DNA of 64,000 bases, taken from contig NZ_RWIU01000007.1 in assembly GCF_003944765.1 (NCBI RefSeq), forward strand, positions 1-64,000. Reading direction: 5' to 3'. The DNA is from Hymenobacter perfusus (lineage in GTDB: Bacteria > Bacteroidota > Bacteroidia > Cytophagales > Hymenobacteraceae). The number at the start of each line of letters is the position of its first letter. Position 1 is the stretch's first letter. The notes beneath the pieces were generated by a model, which made no database searches, was not told the origin of the DNA, and saw only the letters and a program-made list of their open reading frames with translations. Shown piece after piece: positions 25,658 through 35,304 of the stretch. The position numbers were made by a program, and so were the translations under genes.

Positions 25658-26872
25658 TCAGGAATGCGTGGGCGATAACTCCATATCAACCGGTGGCCAG
25701 AGCTTACGGTTTACCAGCTCCTGGCGGAGTTGCATAGCCCATTGGTCCCAGTTCAAAACGGTTTCGTAGCGCTGCCGGGCAGCCACCCGCATCTGCTGGT
25801 AAGTGGCCTCATCCTGGAACAGGCCCAGAATAGCCGCCGCGAAATCAGAACCGGTAGCACTAAGCGGTAGCATCAAGCCGGTTTTACCCTGCTCCACGAA
25901 GCTGGCAATACCGCCGACGTCGGTCGTTACGACGGGAAGCCCGAAAGAGTTGGCATCGGCGAAGGCAATAGCGGCGCATTCGGCCCGGGACGGCAGGATG
26001 AAAAAGTCTGCTGTCCGAAAGAGCATATCCAGACGGGCCAGGTCAGCTGGCTCACCCATGTTCAGGTACGGAATAGTTGTGAAGCCCGGATGTTGGTAGC
26101 GGGCCGCCTCGTGGGCCGGGGGCGCGCAGCCCACCACCGTCAGGGTAGCGGGCACGCCCATTTCGTTGAGGGCCACCATGGCATCGTAGGCAATGGCTCC
26201 ACCCTTACGGCCCCACTCGCCCCCCAGCAGAAACAGCCGACACTCGGCCCCGCGGGATTTACCGGCCACTTCCGCGCGGGCGGGCGGCGAGGGGTAATTA
26301 GCTCCGAACGGGATGACCACCACTTTGGCCGGATCGGCGCCGTAGTCCTGGATAGCCGACTGCGCAGCCCACTCGGAAGAATAGCAAACCAGTGAAGCCG
26401 CATCAAGAGCCCGCTTTTCAATGTGATTCAGCTCCTGCTTCGAGACGTCCAGCAAGCCCATCAGACCGGGGTAGAAGTCGATAAGCTGCCGCAGGGTGGA
26501 ATCTTCGATGTAGACAATCGGGGCTTTGGTGTTCAGGTAGGCAATTTCCGTGAAGGAAGCCGGGGCCAGCAGTAGATCAAATTGCTGCACCTGGAGCTGG
26601 CGGGCAAACCGGCGGGCATACAGCCGCGACAGGACAACGCTCCAGGCGTGATGGTAACGCTTGCCGGTGAGGGGCGTAATCAGGTGCTGGTTCAGCTTAT
26701 TGCCGATGCGGATAGGCCAGATCATGGGCACCGGACCCAGTGCCGTTACCGGTCCCAGCACCCGTTCGGCGGCCCGGAAAATGGAGTAATGCACCCCCGA
26801 CCAGGAACGGCGGTTCAAGGGGTCAGTACTGGTCAGAAAACCAATGCGGGGCAGGGCAGGAAGCTTCGCCAT
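25658..26872 (-). CDS. GT4-family glycosyltransferase
   Basis: 404 residues. The N-terminal half (RIGFLTSTDPLNRRSWSG) and donor half (RLFLLGGEWGRKGGAIAYDAM) are GT-B; LPSRAECAAIAFADANSFGLP gives an E-x7-D/E variant followed by VTTDVGGI. The ATG overlaps the upstream stop as TAATG. Cytoplasmic; sugar not predictable. Confidence 0.88.
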   Translation of the reverse strand: MAKLPALPRIGFLTSTDPLNRRSWSGVHYSIFRAAERVLGPVTALGPVPMIWPIRIGNKLNQHLITPLTGKRYHHAWSVVLSRLYARRFARQLQVQQFDLLLAPASFTEIAYLNTKAPIVYIEDSTLRQLIDFYPGLMGLLDVSKQELNHIEKRALDAASLVCYSSEWAAQSAIQDYGADPAKVVVIPFGANYPSPPARAEVAGKSRGAECRLFLLGGEWGRKGGAIAYDAMVALNEMGVPATLTVVGCAPPAHEAARYQHPGFTTIPYLNMGEPADLARLDMLFRTADFFILPSRAECAAIAFADANSFGLPVVTTDVGGIASFVEQGKTGLMLPLSATGSDFAAAILGLFQDEATYQQMRVAARQRYETVLNWDQWAMQLRQELVNRKLWPPVDMELSPTHS

Positions 26873-27867
26873 TACTCTGCTGCTTGCCCCTGCAAAGGCG
26901 TGTTGATAGCCTGAGTGGCAGCCAGCCAGTGCCAGGTGCGCGCCAGCCCGGCTGTGATACCCACTTGCGGCTGCCAGCCGGTGGTAGTGCGGAGCTTACT
27001 GCAGTCCAGAATATTGGCGGGCACATCGAAGGGACGAGCCGGCTGCCGCAGCAGGTGCATGGGCCGGCCGGCGGCCACTGCCAGCGGCGCCAGCAAATCC
27101 AGAATCTGCCGGTTGGTCAGGCCCTGGCCGCTGCCCAGATTATACACCTCGCCGGGCAGGCCCTCATCCAGCGCCGCCACAATGCCGGTGGCCATATCGG
27201 CCACATGCAGGTAGTCGCGCACGGTGCCCTGCTCTCCAAATAGCGTCAGGGACTTGCCATCAAGGATGGAGGCAATGGCGGTGGCTACGAAGCCCTGCCC
27301 GCCGTAGGGCCGCTGACCTTCGCCGTAAGCGTTGGCAGGCCGCACGCACACGATGGGCAGTTGCCGGGTTTCGAAATACATGTGGGCGTATTTCTCCAGC
27401 GCCAGCTTGGTGATGCCGTACGGGGAAAGCGGCAGCGTTGGGTGATTCTCGGTGATAGGAACGGCTGGGGTGCGACCGTACACCGTACCGCCCGAGGAAA
27501 TCCACACGAATTTGCGCAGATGAGTCATGGACGCGGCCAGCTCAAACAGCCGCACGGTTTCGGGCACGTTCACCAGAATATCGTTTACGGGGTCCTGGAA
27601 GCTGGTGCCGGGACTGGTGGCGTAGGCCAGATCTACTACTTCGCTGGAAGCCTCCAAGGCCTCCCGTACTACGGTGGTACCGGCGTCGGGCGCGTTTTCC
27701 AGGTAGCGGACTCCGGCCGGCAGGTTTACCGGGCCGTTTTCCCGACCCACCACGATTACCTGGCGGCCCCGGGCTAATAGCTCGGCCACTACTGCCCGTC
27801 CAATGAAGCCGTTACCGCCAATTACGCAGGTAACCGGACTGGCAGCAGCAGTAGAATCTCCCATCAT
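26872..27867 (-). CDS. NAD-dependent epimerase/dehydratase (extended SDR)
   Basis: 331 residues. The Rossmann motif GGNGFIGRAV is at 17-26, and the active site has SSGGTVYG followed by YGITKLALEKY (Tyr-x3-Lys). RPANAYGEGQRPYG and the C-terminal DVPANILDCSKLRTTTGW fit UDP-glucose/GlcNAc 4-epimerase-like enzymes. It probably makes UDP-galactose, UDP-GalNAc or a related sugar for this locus; exact substrate unknown. Start is one of two adjacent ATGs at 27867/27864. Confidence 0.85.
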   Translation of the reverse strand: MMGDSTAAASPVTCVIGGNGFIGRAVVAELLARGRQVIVVGRENGPVNLPAGVRYLENAPDAGTTVVREALEASSEVVDLAYATSPGTSFQDPVNDILVNVPETVRLFELAASMTHLRKFVWISSGGTVYGRTPAVPITENHPTLPLSPYGITKLALEKYAHMYFETRQLPIVCVRPANAYGEGQRPYGGQGFVATAIASILDGKSLTLFGEQGTVRDYLHVADMATGIVAALDEGLPGEVYNLGSGQGLTNRQILDLLAPLAVAAGRPMHLLRQPARPFDVPANILDCSKLRTTTGWQPQVGITAGLARTWHWLAATQAINTPLQGQAAE

Positions 27868-27926
27868 GAACGCTTATTCTGGATAATGAAACTTCCGTAC
27901 GCGCTGGAAGCTGAAAGTCAGTGGAT

Positions 27927-28910
27927 CTAGCTCAGCAGCTTATCTGCCACGAGCATTTTCAGGCCGCTGAACCGGTTTTGCGCAAGCCGGGCCAGTACCA
28001 GACCCGCAAAGATACGGGGAAAGCCGGGTTCCGTACGCTGCATTTCGTGCATAAAGGCCTGGTGCCCGCGCCAGGTGAGTGGCGAGTAAATAAAGGTGTG
28101 AAACCACCGCTCCACCAGCATTTGCAGCGCCTCCCGATACACGGCCGGCGTCAGCTCCACTTGTGCCCGCACGTAGCCCAGCACCCGGGCCATTTCCACC
28201 AGATTCCGGCCTTCAGCCAGCGTATGGGAGCGCACGTTCTGGCCGTGCGAGCGGAAGTAGTTGAGTGGCGCGGCCAGGTAGCAGACGTTGGTTTGCAGCA
28301 TGAACCGAATCCAGTACAGCCAGTCGCCGGCCAGGCGCATATCCTCCGGGGCCGGACCTACGGCCGTTGCGGTGCTCCGGCGCAGCAGCACGGCACTGGC
28401 GTTCGGGACGATGTTGGTAATGGGCATGTACCGGCGCACCAGTTCAGGACCGGGGCGGTAATAATCGGCGCTTCCCAGGCCATCTTCGAATAGTAAGGCC
28501 ACGCCAGCGCGCGTGCTATCGGCATCAATGTAGCAGGACTGGCAATAGGCCAGCCCGGCCTGGGGGTGGGTTTCCAGCTGGCCCAGCAGCTGCTCCACCA
28601 GCGTCAGCTCGGCGGCATCGTCGCTTTCCGCAATCCAGACGTACTCGCCCGTGGCCAGCCCCAGGCCCTTGTTCCACTGCCGGAAGGTACTGCCGCTGTT
28701 CTGCTCGTTGAACACCAGCCGGATGCGGGAATCCCGTTGCGCATACTCTTCCAGAAGCGGGCGGCTCTCATCCGTGGAGCAGTCGTCCATCAGAATTATT
28801 TCCAGCTGCCGGTAGGTCTGGTTCAGCACGCTGTCCAGCCGCTCGGGCAGGTAGCGGGCGTGGTTGTAGTTGGGAATGATAACGGAGACTGTGGGCGACG
28901 AAACAGACAT
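27927..28910 (-). CDS. GT2-family glycosyltransferase
   Basis: 327 residues, GT-A fold: VSVIIPNYNHARYLPERLDS, ILMDDCSTDES and the metal site AESDDAAE. Region GDWLYWIRFM corresponds to the catalytic ED/W block. Two weakly hydrophobic C-terminal helices but no clear membrane span. It begins 6 bases after the upstream GT4 stop. Confidence 0.9.
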   Translation of the reverse strand: MSVSSPTVSVIIPNYNHARYLPERLDSVLNQTYRQLEIILMDDCSTDESRPLLEEYAQRDSRIRLVFNEQNSGSTFRQWNKGLGLATGEYVWIAESDDAAELTLVEQLLGQLETHPQAGLAYCQSCYIDADSTRAGVALLFEDGLGSADYYRPGPELVRRYMPITNIVPNASAVLLRRSTATAVGPAPEDMRLAGDWLYWIRFMLQTNVCYLAAPLNYFRSHGQNVRSHTLAEGRNLVEMARVLGYVRAQVELTPAVYREALQMLVERWFHTFIYSPLTWRGHQAFMHEMQRTEPGFPRIFAGLVLARLAQNRFSGLKMLVADKLLS

Positions 28911-28916
28911 AGACGG

Positions 28917-30083
28917 TTAAGCGCCCACCGGGCGGGTGGCAATAGTAGCCTCGATGAGTTGAAGAATAGCCGGGCCCACAGCATCAATGGTATGGGAGCT
29001 GAGCACGCGCTGCTGAGCTGTATGGCCCAGCTGGCGGCGGCGGTCGTCGTCGTTTAGCAGGTTCAGGGCCTGCTGAGCCATGGCGGCCGTATCCAGATAG
29101 GGCACTACTACGCCGGCGTCGTCCTGCACAAACTCGGGCATACCGCCGGAATTGGCAAAGCACAGTACGGGCGTTTCGGAAAGGGCTGCTTCCAGGCACA
29201 CCAGCGGAAACGGGTCTTCGCGGGAGGTGAGCAGAAACACGTCGAAGGCAGCATAGTAGCTGGCAATGTCGGCCTGCTCGCCAGCCAGGGTCACGCGGTG
29301 CTCCAGGCCCAGCAGGCGCACGTCGCGCTGCAGCTCCTGGTACGTACCCGAGAGCGTGTTCCCTCCTACCCACAGGCAATGCACATCCTCCGTCTGGGCC
29401 GCAATTCGGCGGGCCACGTCCACGAACAGATCGGGCCCTTTGCGCCAGCCTAGGGAGGCCATACCACCTACCAGACGGGTACCGGGAGCCAGCCCCAGCT
29501 CCGCCCGGATATCACGCAAAACCGGAGCCGCTTTGGGCACCGGGCCGGTGAAGTCGTAGATGCGGTGGGCGCGCTCCGGCGCAACGCCAAACTCCTGCAG
29601 ATAATATTGCCGCACGGCCTCCGAGCCCATTACGAAGGCATCAACCTGGGCCGCCGAGTTGGCAAACTCCGCCTTGGAATGGTAGTAGAAGGTAGTTTCC
29701 AGCTCGTGCAGGTTGCTGATGAGTGGTACCCCCAGCAGGCGCTTGAGTTGAGCGGCAAACTCCACTACCACCGCCGTATTGGCATAAATGACATCGGGGG
29801 CAAACTGCTGGGCGGCTTTCAGCACACGCTTCTCATTCGACGCCACTACCTGGCCCAAACGAGAAAAGACGCGGGCGGCCAGGCTGCGGCCGGGCACGTA
29901 CGTGGGCGTAATCACCTCTACCTGCGACACCTGCGCGAATTCCGGCTCCAGTGCGCCACCCCGCAGCAGCACCAGCATCAGCTCGTGGCCGGAATGCTGC
30001 CGGAGCCAGCGCATCAGGTGCAGTTGGGTAAAAGGGGCTCCTGTTCGGGATGCCTCATGCAGTACGCACAGTATTCGGGCCAT
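28917..30083 (-). CDS. GT4-family glycosyltransferase
   Basis: 388 residues. Start MARILCVLHEASRTGAPFTQLH is of the acceptor-domain type; VGGMASLGWRKGPDLFVDVA opens the donor half and TSREDPFPLVCLEAALSETPV is E-x7-E, then NSGGMPEF. Donor and acceptor unknown. 27 bases after the upstream GT4 gene, 6 bases before the GT2 gene, in the same operon. Confidence 0.9.
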   Translation of the reverse strand: MARILCVLHEASRTGAPFTQLHLMRWLRQHSGHELMLVLLRGGALEPEFAQVSQVEVITPTYVPGRSLAARVFSRLGQVVASNEKRVLKAAQQFAPDVIYANTAVVVEFAAQLKRLLGVPLISNLHELETTFYYHSKAEFANSAAQVDAFVMGSEAVRQYYLQEFGVAPERAHRIYDFTGPVPKAAPVLRDIRAELGLAPGTRLVGGMASLGWRKGPDLFVDVARRIAAQTEDVHCLWVGGNTLSGTYQELQRDVRLLGLEHRVTLAGEQADIASYYAAFDVFLLTSREDPFPLVCLEAALSETPVLCFANSGGMPEFVQDDAGVVVPYLDTAAMAQQALNLLNDDDRRRQLGHTAQQRVLSSHTIDAVGPAILQLIEATIATRPVGA

Positions 30084-30110
30084 AAGCGCGGAAAAAGTCG
30101 GGGGTTGAGG

Positions 30111-31421
30111 TTAGTGAGCGGGCACGCCGGCAGCCGGCACCAGCGAATGGTACACGGCCCGGTAGCTCTCGTTCATGGTTTGCACCGTGAACAGGTTGAG
30201 GGCGCGCTGACGGTTGTGGGCCCCTACCTCGGCGCGGCGCACCGGGTCGTTGAGCAGGTCCACGATGATATCGGACAAGGCTTCCGCGTCGTCGCCGGGG
30301 GCCAGTACGGTGGGATTATCCAGGATTTCTTCCAACGCCCCCATATTGTAGGCGGCTACGGCAATGCCCATGTTCATGGCAAAAGGCGTCACCTGACCGA
30401 AACTCTCACTGAACACCGGGGCCACGAACACGGCCATCTGCCGGTAGAGGTCGGCCAGCTTCTCGTAGGCCACGTAGCCGGTGAACGTGAACTGGCTTTC
30501 CACCCCGGCGGTGGCCACCTTCTGCCGGAACAGCTCCAGAAACTGGCCGCCCCCCACGATGAGCACTTTGGTGCGGGGCCGCTTCTGCACCGCCCGGATA
30601 AACGGCTCGATGGCACGCTCATTGAGCTTGTCGTTGTCGAGGCGGTATACCATTCCAATGGTGTCGGAGTCGGGGGCTACGCCGTTGCGCTCAAAGAACG
30701 AGAAGTTGGAACCCGGATGAATCACCTGGTTGGGCATGTTCCGGATACCGTAGGTGTCCTGGGCGTACTGGCTCACATACACGTACCGCGCAATCTGGCG
30801 GTGGTAGTAGGGCATGTACGGGATGTTGCAATTCTCAATTACCGGACAGCCGTAGGCAAATGCGCCCTGGAACATCACGTGGTACCAGTACCAGAAAGCG
30901 TAGGGCCAGCGCCCGTAGTAATGCACATGCACCAGCGCGGGCTGCACCTGCTGCAGCAGGGCCGTAAACGCGGCCGGGTCGCGCATTCCCGAGCAGTCAT
31001 GGACTTTTACGCCCACGTAGCCCTGCTCCGCGTGAATGGCCGACAGGGCCACCTCGTGCTCGTACTCGTCGCTCAGGCCTTCAATCAGATCGACGACCAG
31101 TTGCTGGGAGCCACCAGTTACGAAGTACGGGATGACGTGCAGAATTTTCGGGCGCTTCCGGCCATCCGTGGGCGCATTAAGCTGAATCTGGTAGGGCTTA
31201 AAACCGGGATTGCGCGCAAAGAAATCGGCCGAAGGATTGGCAGCCGATGACGGAGCAGCGGCTTTCCGGGGCAGGCGGGCCTTTACGGCGGCCACCAATG
31301 CCTGCACAAAGGCGTTACCCAGCTTTTTCACGCCCACGTAGTCCTCGGCCTGCTGCTGGAGCTGGTTGAGGTGCTGGCGCGTTTCTTCAATGTCATCAAT
31401 GTTCCACTTGGTGCGCAACAT
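30111..31421 (-). CDS. GT4-family glycosyltransferase with N-terminal extension
   Basis: 436 residues. The first ~85 residues (DDIEETRQHLNQLQQQAEDY, then a Lys/Ala/Pro-rich linker) are absent from ordinary GT4 enzymes and partly coiled-coil-like, perhaps for membrane or partner docking. The GT-B core starts at KILHVIPYFVTGGSQQLVVDL; donor motif VFSESFGQVTPFAMNMGIAVA. Specificity unknown. Confidence 0.85.
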   Translation of the reverse strand: MLRTKWNIDDIEETRQHLNQLQQQAEDYVGVKKLGNAFVQALVAAVKARLPRKAAAPSSAANPSADFFARNPGFKPYQIQLNAPTDGRKRPKILHVIPYFVTGGSQQLVVDLIEGLSDEYEHEVALSAIHAEQGYVGVKVHDCSGMRDPAAFTALLQQVQPALVHVHYYGRWPYAFWYWYHVMFQGAFAYGCPVIENCNIPYMPYYHRQIARYVYVSQYAQDTYGIRNMPNQVIHPGSNFSFFERNGVAPDSDTIGMVYRLDNDKLNERAIEPFIRAVQKRPRTKVLIVGGGQFLELFRQKVATAGVESQFTFTGYVAYEKLADLYRQMAVFVAPVFSESFGQVTPFAMNMGIAVAAYNMGALEEILDNPTVLAPGDDAEALSDIIVDLLNDPVRRAEVGAHNRQRALNLFTVQTMNESYRAVYHSLVPAAGVPAH

Positions 31422-31458
31422 TCAGGGCGGGGTTAGGCGGTGGGCTTCTGCCGGCAAG

Positions 31459-32310
31459 CTACCGGCGGTAAGCGAATATATTGAGCTGCAAGTCGTAGGA
31501 GCTGGTCGTATGAATCGGGTGCTCCACGAAGGGATGCTTCATCTTCTGCCAGGCCGAGTTAATGTAGTACCGGAAGCCGGCCGCCGACAGCATACTCAGC
31601 AGTTCCGGCAGCTCCTGGGGCTTGTTTCCCGCGCTGTGGTATTCAATGAACAGGTTTTCTACCCAGTGCAGCTCGTCCTGGCAGTCGCGCAGCACGTCCA
31701 TCTCGGCCCCTTCGATATCGATTTTCATGAAATCAATTTTCTCCGTCAGGTACGATTTCAGCCGCACGGCCTTGAGGCTGGTCACCTGGGCCGCATCCAC
31801 ACCGGCGGGCAGTTCACCCTCCACAATTTTGCCGCCCAGGCAATTATCGGGCAGGAAATGGATGGAGCCCGCCTGCTTCCACACGGCCGCATTCAGCACT
31901 TCTACATCATCGTACCCGAAGGCCTTGAGGTTGTACCGGCAGGTTTCGTGGATAATTGGGTCAGGCTCGAAGCCAACTACCCGCGCCTGCGGAAACTGCC
32001 GCTTGAAATAAATCAGGCTCAGACCAATATTGGAGCCGCAATCCAGGATATACGGCGTAGAAGTCTTAGGCTGAAAGCGGTACACCTCCTGAATGAATAC
32101 CTCCTCCACATTCTGCACAAACCAGAAAGCGTTATTGCGCTTGATTGATTTGCCAAAAAGTGTGGCATTCTGCAAGGCAAAGCCGGTTTCCGTATTGAAA
32201 TACAGAAAGTCACAATATTCATCAAACGTAACACCCAGCTTTTGAAAGGATTTCATGTACTGAAATCTAGCCAGCGTGTTCTGATGAATTGTTCTTTTCA
32301 GGTTGGTCAT
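31459..32310 (-). CDS. FkbM-family methyltransferase
   Basis: 283 residues. The SAM-binding core contains YILDCGSNIGLSLIYFKRQFP and VVGFEPDPI, then FMKIDIEGAEMDVLRD, the FkbM signature. Such enzymes O-methylate sugars or other hydroxyls; in this locus the target is probably a glycan hydroxyl, often a chain-capping modification in ABC-exported polysaccharides. It lies next to the Wzt and Wzm genes. Confidence 0.87.
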   Translation of the reverse strand: MTNLKRTIHQNTLARFQYMKSFQKLGVTFDEYCDFLYFNTETGFALQNATLFGKSIKRNNAFWFVQNVEEVFIQEVYRFQPKTSTPYILDCGSNIGLSLIYFKRQFPQARVVGFEPDPIIHETCRYNLKAFGYDDVEVLNAAVWKQAGSIHFLPDNCLGGKIVEGELPAGVDAAQVTSLKAVRLKSYLTEKIDFMKIDIEGAEMDVLRDCQDELHWVENLFIEYHSAGNKPQELPELLSMLSAAGFRYYINSAWQKMKHPFVEHPIHTTSSYDLQLNIFAYRR

Positions 32311-32319
32311 GTATGTAAT

Positions 32320-32943
32320 TTAAACAGAAACCCAATCATTCAAACCTGCATCATACTTCTTTATCAGCTTAGCAGGCACTCCGGCAATCATACTATAATC
32401 AGGAAATGACTTAGTTACTACTGAATGACTACCAACTACACAATTGTTGCCTAGTGTAACTCCGGGCAAAACAGTCACCCGGTATCCTATGAAACAATTT
32501 TTACCTATTCTTACTCCTTCACCTTTAACTTCCAACGGCTGTTTGGCCGGCGGAATATCTACTATTGGATTGTAACCATGACCATGATCTGAAACATAAA
32601 AATATTCGCTTATTAGTGTATTATCTTCTATTTCAACTGATTTCACGCTGACTATGCAAGCATAATTACCTATTCTTACTTGATTTCCAATCTTGATACT
32701 TGGCTGAAATTTATCACCAGGCAGATAAGAAGCAAAGGCTCCTAACCAAGCCATTTTTCCGATGGAGGAATAATCACCTACACTGATCTTATCTCCTCCT
32801 TCTATATCCATTGGAAGCTCAAACCATGAAGTATAGGGCAAGGATACTCCCCACTTATTTCCTGAAGTAAACTTTTGCTTGAAATAAGATTCAATTCTGG
32901 AGAACAGAAAGGAATTTATCTTACTCTTCACAAAGCTTAACAT
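32320..32943 (-). CDS. Hexapeptide-repeat (CatB/WbbJ-like) acetyltransferase, AT-rich
   Basis: 207 residues. A hydrophobic/basic N-terminus is followed by left-handed beta-helix repeats (KIGNQVRIGNYACIVSVKSVEIEDN, GVRIGKNCFIGYRVTVLPGVTLGNNCVVG) and the family end AGVPAKLIKKYD. ISEYFYVSDHGHGYNP contains the likely catalytic histidine. It O- or N-acetylates a sugar. The base composition is visibly much more AT-rich than most of the operon. Its ATG overlaps the end of wzt by 7 bases, and the AT-rich composition continues into the wzt 3' half. Confidence 0.88.
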   Translation of the reverse strand: MLSFVKSKINSFLFSRIESYFKQKFTSGNKWGVSLPYTSWFELPMDIEGGDKISVGDYSSIGKMAWLGAFASYLPGDKFQPSIKIGNQVRIGNYACIVSVKSVEIEDNTLISEYFYVSDHGHGYNPIVDIPPAKQPLEVKGEGVRIGKNCFIGYRVTVLPGVTLGNNCVVGSHSVVTKSFPDYSMIAGVPAKLIKKYDAGLNDWVSV

Positions 32944-34196
32944 TTTTCCAGGAATTTAAAATCAAGATTAACTACACCTGACCATCTGTCATCAAGCACA
33001 GTTTCATATCTACTTAAAACTCGCAACTTTGTATCACTAACCCAATGATCTACTATAGCCCCATTAACAGCAATTGCAATATCAACTTCGTATTGCGCCG
33101 GCTTTAACGGCAAATTCATTTCAAACAGATAACTATGTTCACCCTCTTTTATTGACAAAAAATCCTCGTTGTTATCCCGGCTATTAATCCCTACAATGAT
33201 ATTATTCTCAGCATCTCGCAGAATAAATCCGAACTCTACTCTGTCAGAATCTTGGCTACATCTAACATTTAGCTTGAATATTACCGACTCTTTAGAATAC
33301 GTAGCATGCACATTTTCTGAGTTACCGCTTGTCAGTGACCAACCAGTAAAGCACACCGGTGTATTCTGCGGGATATTCTCTCTACCGCCGTCCTGCTGAC
33401 TAGAATCAATGCTTTGGTACTGCTCCAGCACTTGGGTGATACCACCAAATGCCTTCACTGTCCCATTCGACATCAGAAGCCCCTTTTCACACAGGTTCTT
33501 GACGGAAGGCAAGTGATGACTAACGAATAGTACCGTGCGTCCTTCGTTGCTACTGGCATCCTTCATGCGGCCCAGGCACTTCTTCTGAAACTCGGCGTCG
33601 CCCACGGCCAGCACCTCGTCCACAATGAGAATTTCGGGTTCTAGGAAAGCAGAAACGGCAAAGGCCAAACGCACGTACATGCCGCTGCTGTAGCGCTTTA
33701 CCGGCGTATCGATGTAGCGTTCCACACCCGAGAAATCCACAATTTCATCGAATTTGCTGCGGATTTCGGCTTTGGTCATGCCTAGGATGGCCCCATTCAG
33801 GAAGATATTTTCCCGACCCGTCAGTTCCGGATGAAACCCGGTGCCCACTTCCAGCAGCGAGGCAATGCGCCCGCGCACTTTCACGCGGCCCGTGGTCGGC
33901 GCCGTCACCTTCGACAGCACTTTGAGCAGCGTAGACTTACCAGCCCCGTTGCGGCCGATAATGCCCAGCACCTCGCCCTGGCGCACCTCAAAGTTGATGT
34001 CCTTGAGCGACCACACAAAGTCACTGTCGCCCTTGGTGGTCCGGTCGTTGGTTTCCCCGATTTTGGCAAACGGATCTTCCTTGCCCCGCAACCGGGCCCA
34101 GGCCCGGTTCAGGTCGTGGCTCAGCGTACCCGTGCCAATTTCGCCCAAGCGGTACAGCTTGCCCAGGTTTTCAACTTGAATGGCAATATCACTCAT
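32937..34196 (-). CDS. wzt: ABC transporter ATPase for polysaccharide export (Wzt-like), mosaic
   Basis: 419 residues. ATPase domain 1-about 250: Walker A GRNGAGKST at 81-89, signature YSSGMYVRLA about 169-178, Walker B ILIVDEVLAVGD at 189-200. A C-terminal domain of about 150 residues (from QQDGGRENIPQNTPVCFTGW) is of the Wzt-C glycan-recognising kind, which reads the capped end of the O-chain. The gene half coding the ATPase is GC-rich (35 of 60 bases in 33961-34020) and the half coding the C-terminal domain AT-rich (21 of 60 in 33001-33060). I read this as replacement of the specificity domain by recombination. Confidence 0.92.
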   Translation of the reverse strand: MSDIAIQVENLGKLYRLGEIGTGTLSHDLNRAWARLRGKEDPFAKIGETNDRTTKGDSDFVWSLKDINFEVRQGEVLGIIGRNGAGKSTLLKVLSKVTAPTTGRVKVRGRIASLLEVGTGFHPELTGRENIFLNGAILGMTKAEIRSKFDEIVDFSGVERYIDTPVKRYSSGMYVRLAFAVSAFLEPEILIVDEVLAVGDAEFQKKCLGRMKDASSNEGRTVLFVSHHLPSVKNLCEKGLLMSNGTVKAFGGITQVLEQYQSIDSSQQDGGRENIPQNTPVCFTGWSLTSGNSENVHATYSKESVIFKLNVRCSQDSDRVEFGFILRDAENNIIVGINSRDNNEDFLSIKEGEHSYLFEMNLPLKPAQYEVDIAIAVNGAIVDHWVSDTKLRVLSRYETVLDDRWSGVVNLDFKFLEKC

Positions 34197-34237
34197 ACAT
34201 TCAGCTTACAGCTCACCAATGGTTCGATCTGACTAAA

Positions 34238-35146
34238 TCAGACCGTATCGGTGAAACTCTTTTCTACTTTATTGAAAACGATGGTACCAATGAGCAGGAT
34301 GATGAGCGTGGCGGCGGTGCTGTATCCCAGATAAGCCCAGCTGAACGTTCCGGACCCCAGGAATCCGTAGCGGAACGTTTCAACAATTGAATTCAGCGGA
34401 TTCGCCAGCAGTGCCCAGCGCAACCAGCCGGTGCGGGCGCTGATGGTGGCCAGCGGATAGATGACCGGCGTGGCGTACATCAGCAACTGAATCCCGAAGG
34501 CCAGTAGCATGGCTAGGTCGCGGTACTTGGTAGTGAGGGCGCTGAAAATCATGCCTAGCCCCAGAGCCAGCAGCCCCATCAACACTACCAGCACAGGCGT
34601 CAGTAGCAGGTAGCCGTTGGGGTGGAGCTTGTCGGTGGTGAGCATGTAGTAAGCCCATACCAGCAGGAACAGCGACAGTTGAATCCCGAAGCGCACCAGG
34701 TTGGATAGCACGATGGACAGCGGCATGGTCAGGCGCGGGAAATACACCTTGCCAAAAATGGCCGCATTGGTGGTAAATACCGTCGAGGTCGAGGTCAGGG
34801 CCTGCGCAAAGTAGTTCCAGATGGTTACGCCGGCCAGATAAAACACCAGGGGCGGCGCATCGCCAATCGGAATTTTAGCAATGCCGTTGAACACGACCAT
34901 AAACATGATGGTCGTGAGCAGAGGCTGGATGAAAAACCAGATAGGCCCCAGCACAGTTTGCTTATACGTGGACACGAAGTCGCGCCGTACGAACAGCAGC
35001 ACCAGGTCGCGGTAGCGCCAGACGTCGGCCAGGCCCAGATCGAGCAGACGGGTTCGGGGCTGAATGACTTCGGTCCACTCTTCCTCGGCCAGGCGAGAGG
35101 TGCTGGCGGGGGCGTTTGCCACCGGCGGGGCTTCTACGGTTTGCAC
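34238..35146 (-). CDS. wzm: ABC transporter permease for polysaccharide export (Wzm-like)
   Basis: 302 residues with six predicted membrane segments, ABC-2 type: VLGPIWFFIQPLLTTIMFMVVF is the first conserved region and RDLAMLLAFGIQLLMYATPVIYPL the last. With Wzt it exports undecaprenyl-linked polysaccharide. The start is a GTG at 35146: the frame has no ATG upstream before a stop. A TATCTTTG box lies about 80 bases upstream. It precedes wzt by 41 bases. Confidence 0.92.
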   Translation of the reverse strand: MQTVEAPPVANAPASTSRLAEEEWTEVIQPRTRLLDLGLADVWRYRDLVLLFVRRDFVSTYKQTVLGPIWFFIQPLLTTIMFMVVFNGIAKIPIGDAPPLVFYLAGVTIWNYFAQALTSTSTVFTTNAAIFGKVYFPRLTMPLSIVLSNLVRFGIQLSLFLLVWAYYMLTTDKLHPNGYLLLTPVLVVLMGLLALGLGMIFSALTTKYRDLAMLLAFGIQLLMYATPVIYPLATISARTGWLRWALLANPLNSIVETFRYGFLGSGTFSWAYLGYSTAATLIILLIGTIVFNKVEKSFTDTV

Positions 35147-35226
35147 AAAGTAGGAGGTTAAGGTTCTGCTCTTCTGCTTTCAAGCAGCGGCCAGCAGCCA
35201 TGCGCTGGTTTGCGCATACTGCCCGA

Positions 35227-35234
35227 CAAAGATA
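35227..35234 (-). promoter_or_regulatory. Candidate -7 box before wzm
   Basis: The minus strand reads TATCTTTG, consensus TAnnTTTG, in the 158-base gap before wzm. No -33 TTG at the usual spacing. Confidence 0.4.
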
Positions 35235-35304
35235 GCCAAAGCTTGGCTAGTGCTGACTTGCGCGCCGACCGTTACCGCCACGGGCTACTGACAATAGTTG
35301 GCGG

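Noticed and set aside
28007..28014. TATCTTTG word on the minus strand
   Set aside because: It lies inside the coding region of the GT2 gene, about 140 bases before the next start; likely chance.
29565..31250. Long open frame of 561 codons on the plus strand
   Set aside because: It is antisense to two clear GT4 genes (28917-30083 and 30111-31421), is His/Gly/Arg-rich as GC-rich shadows are, and shows no family motif.
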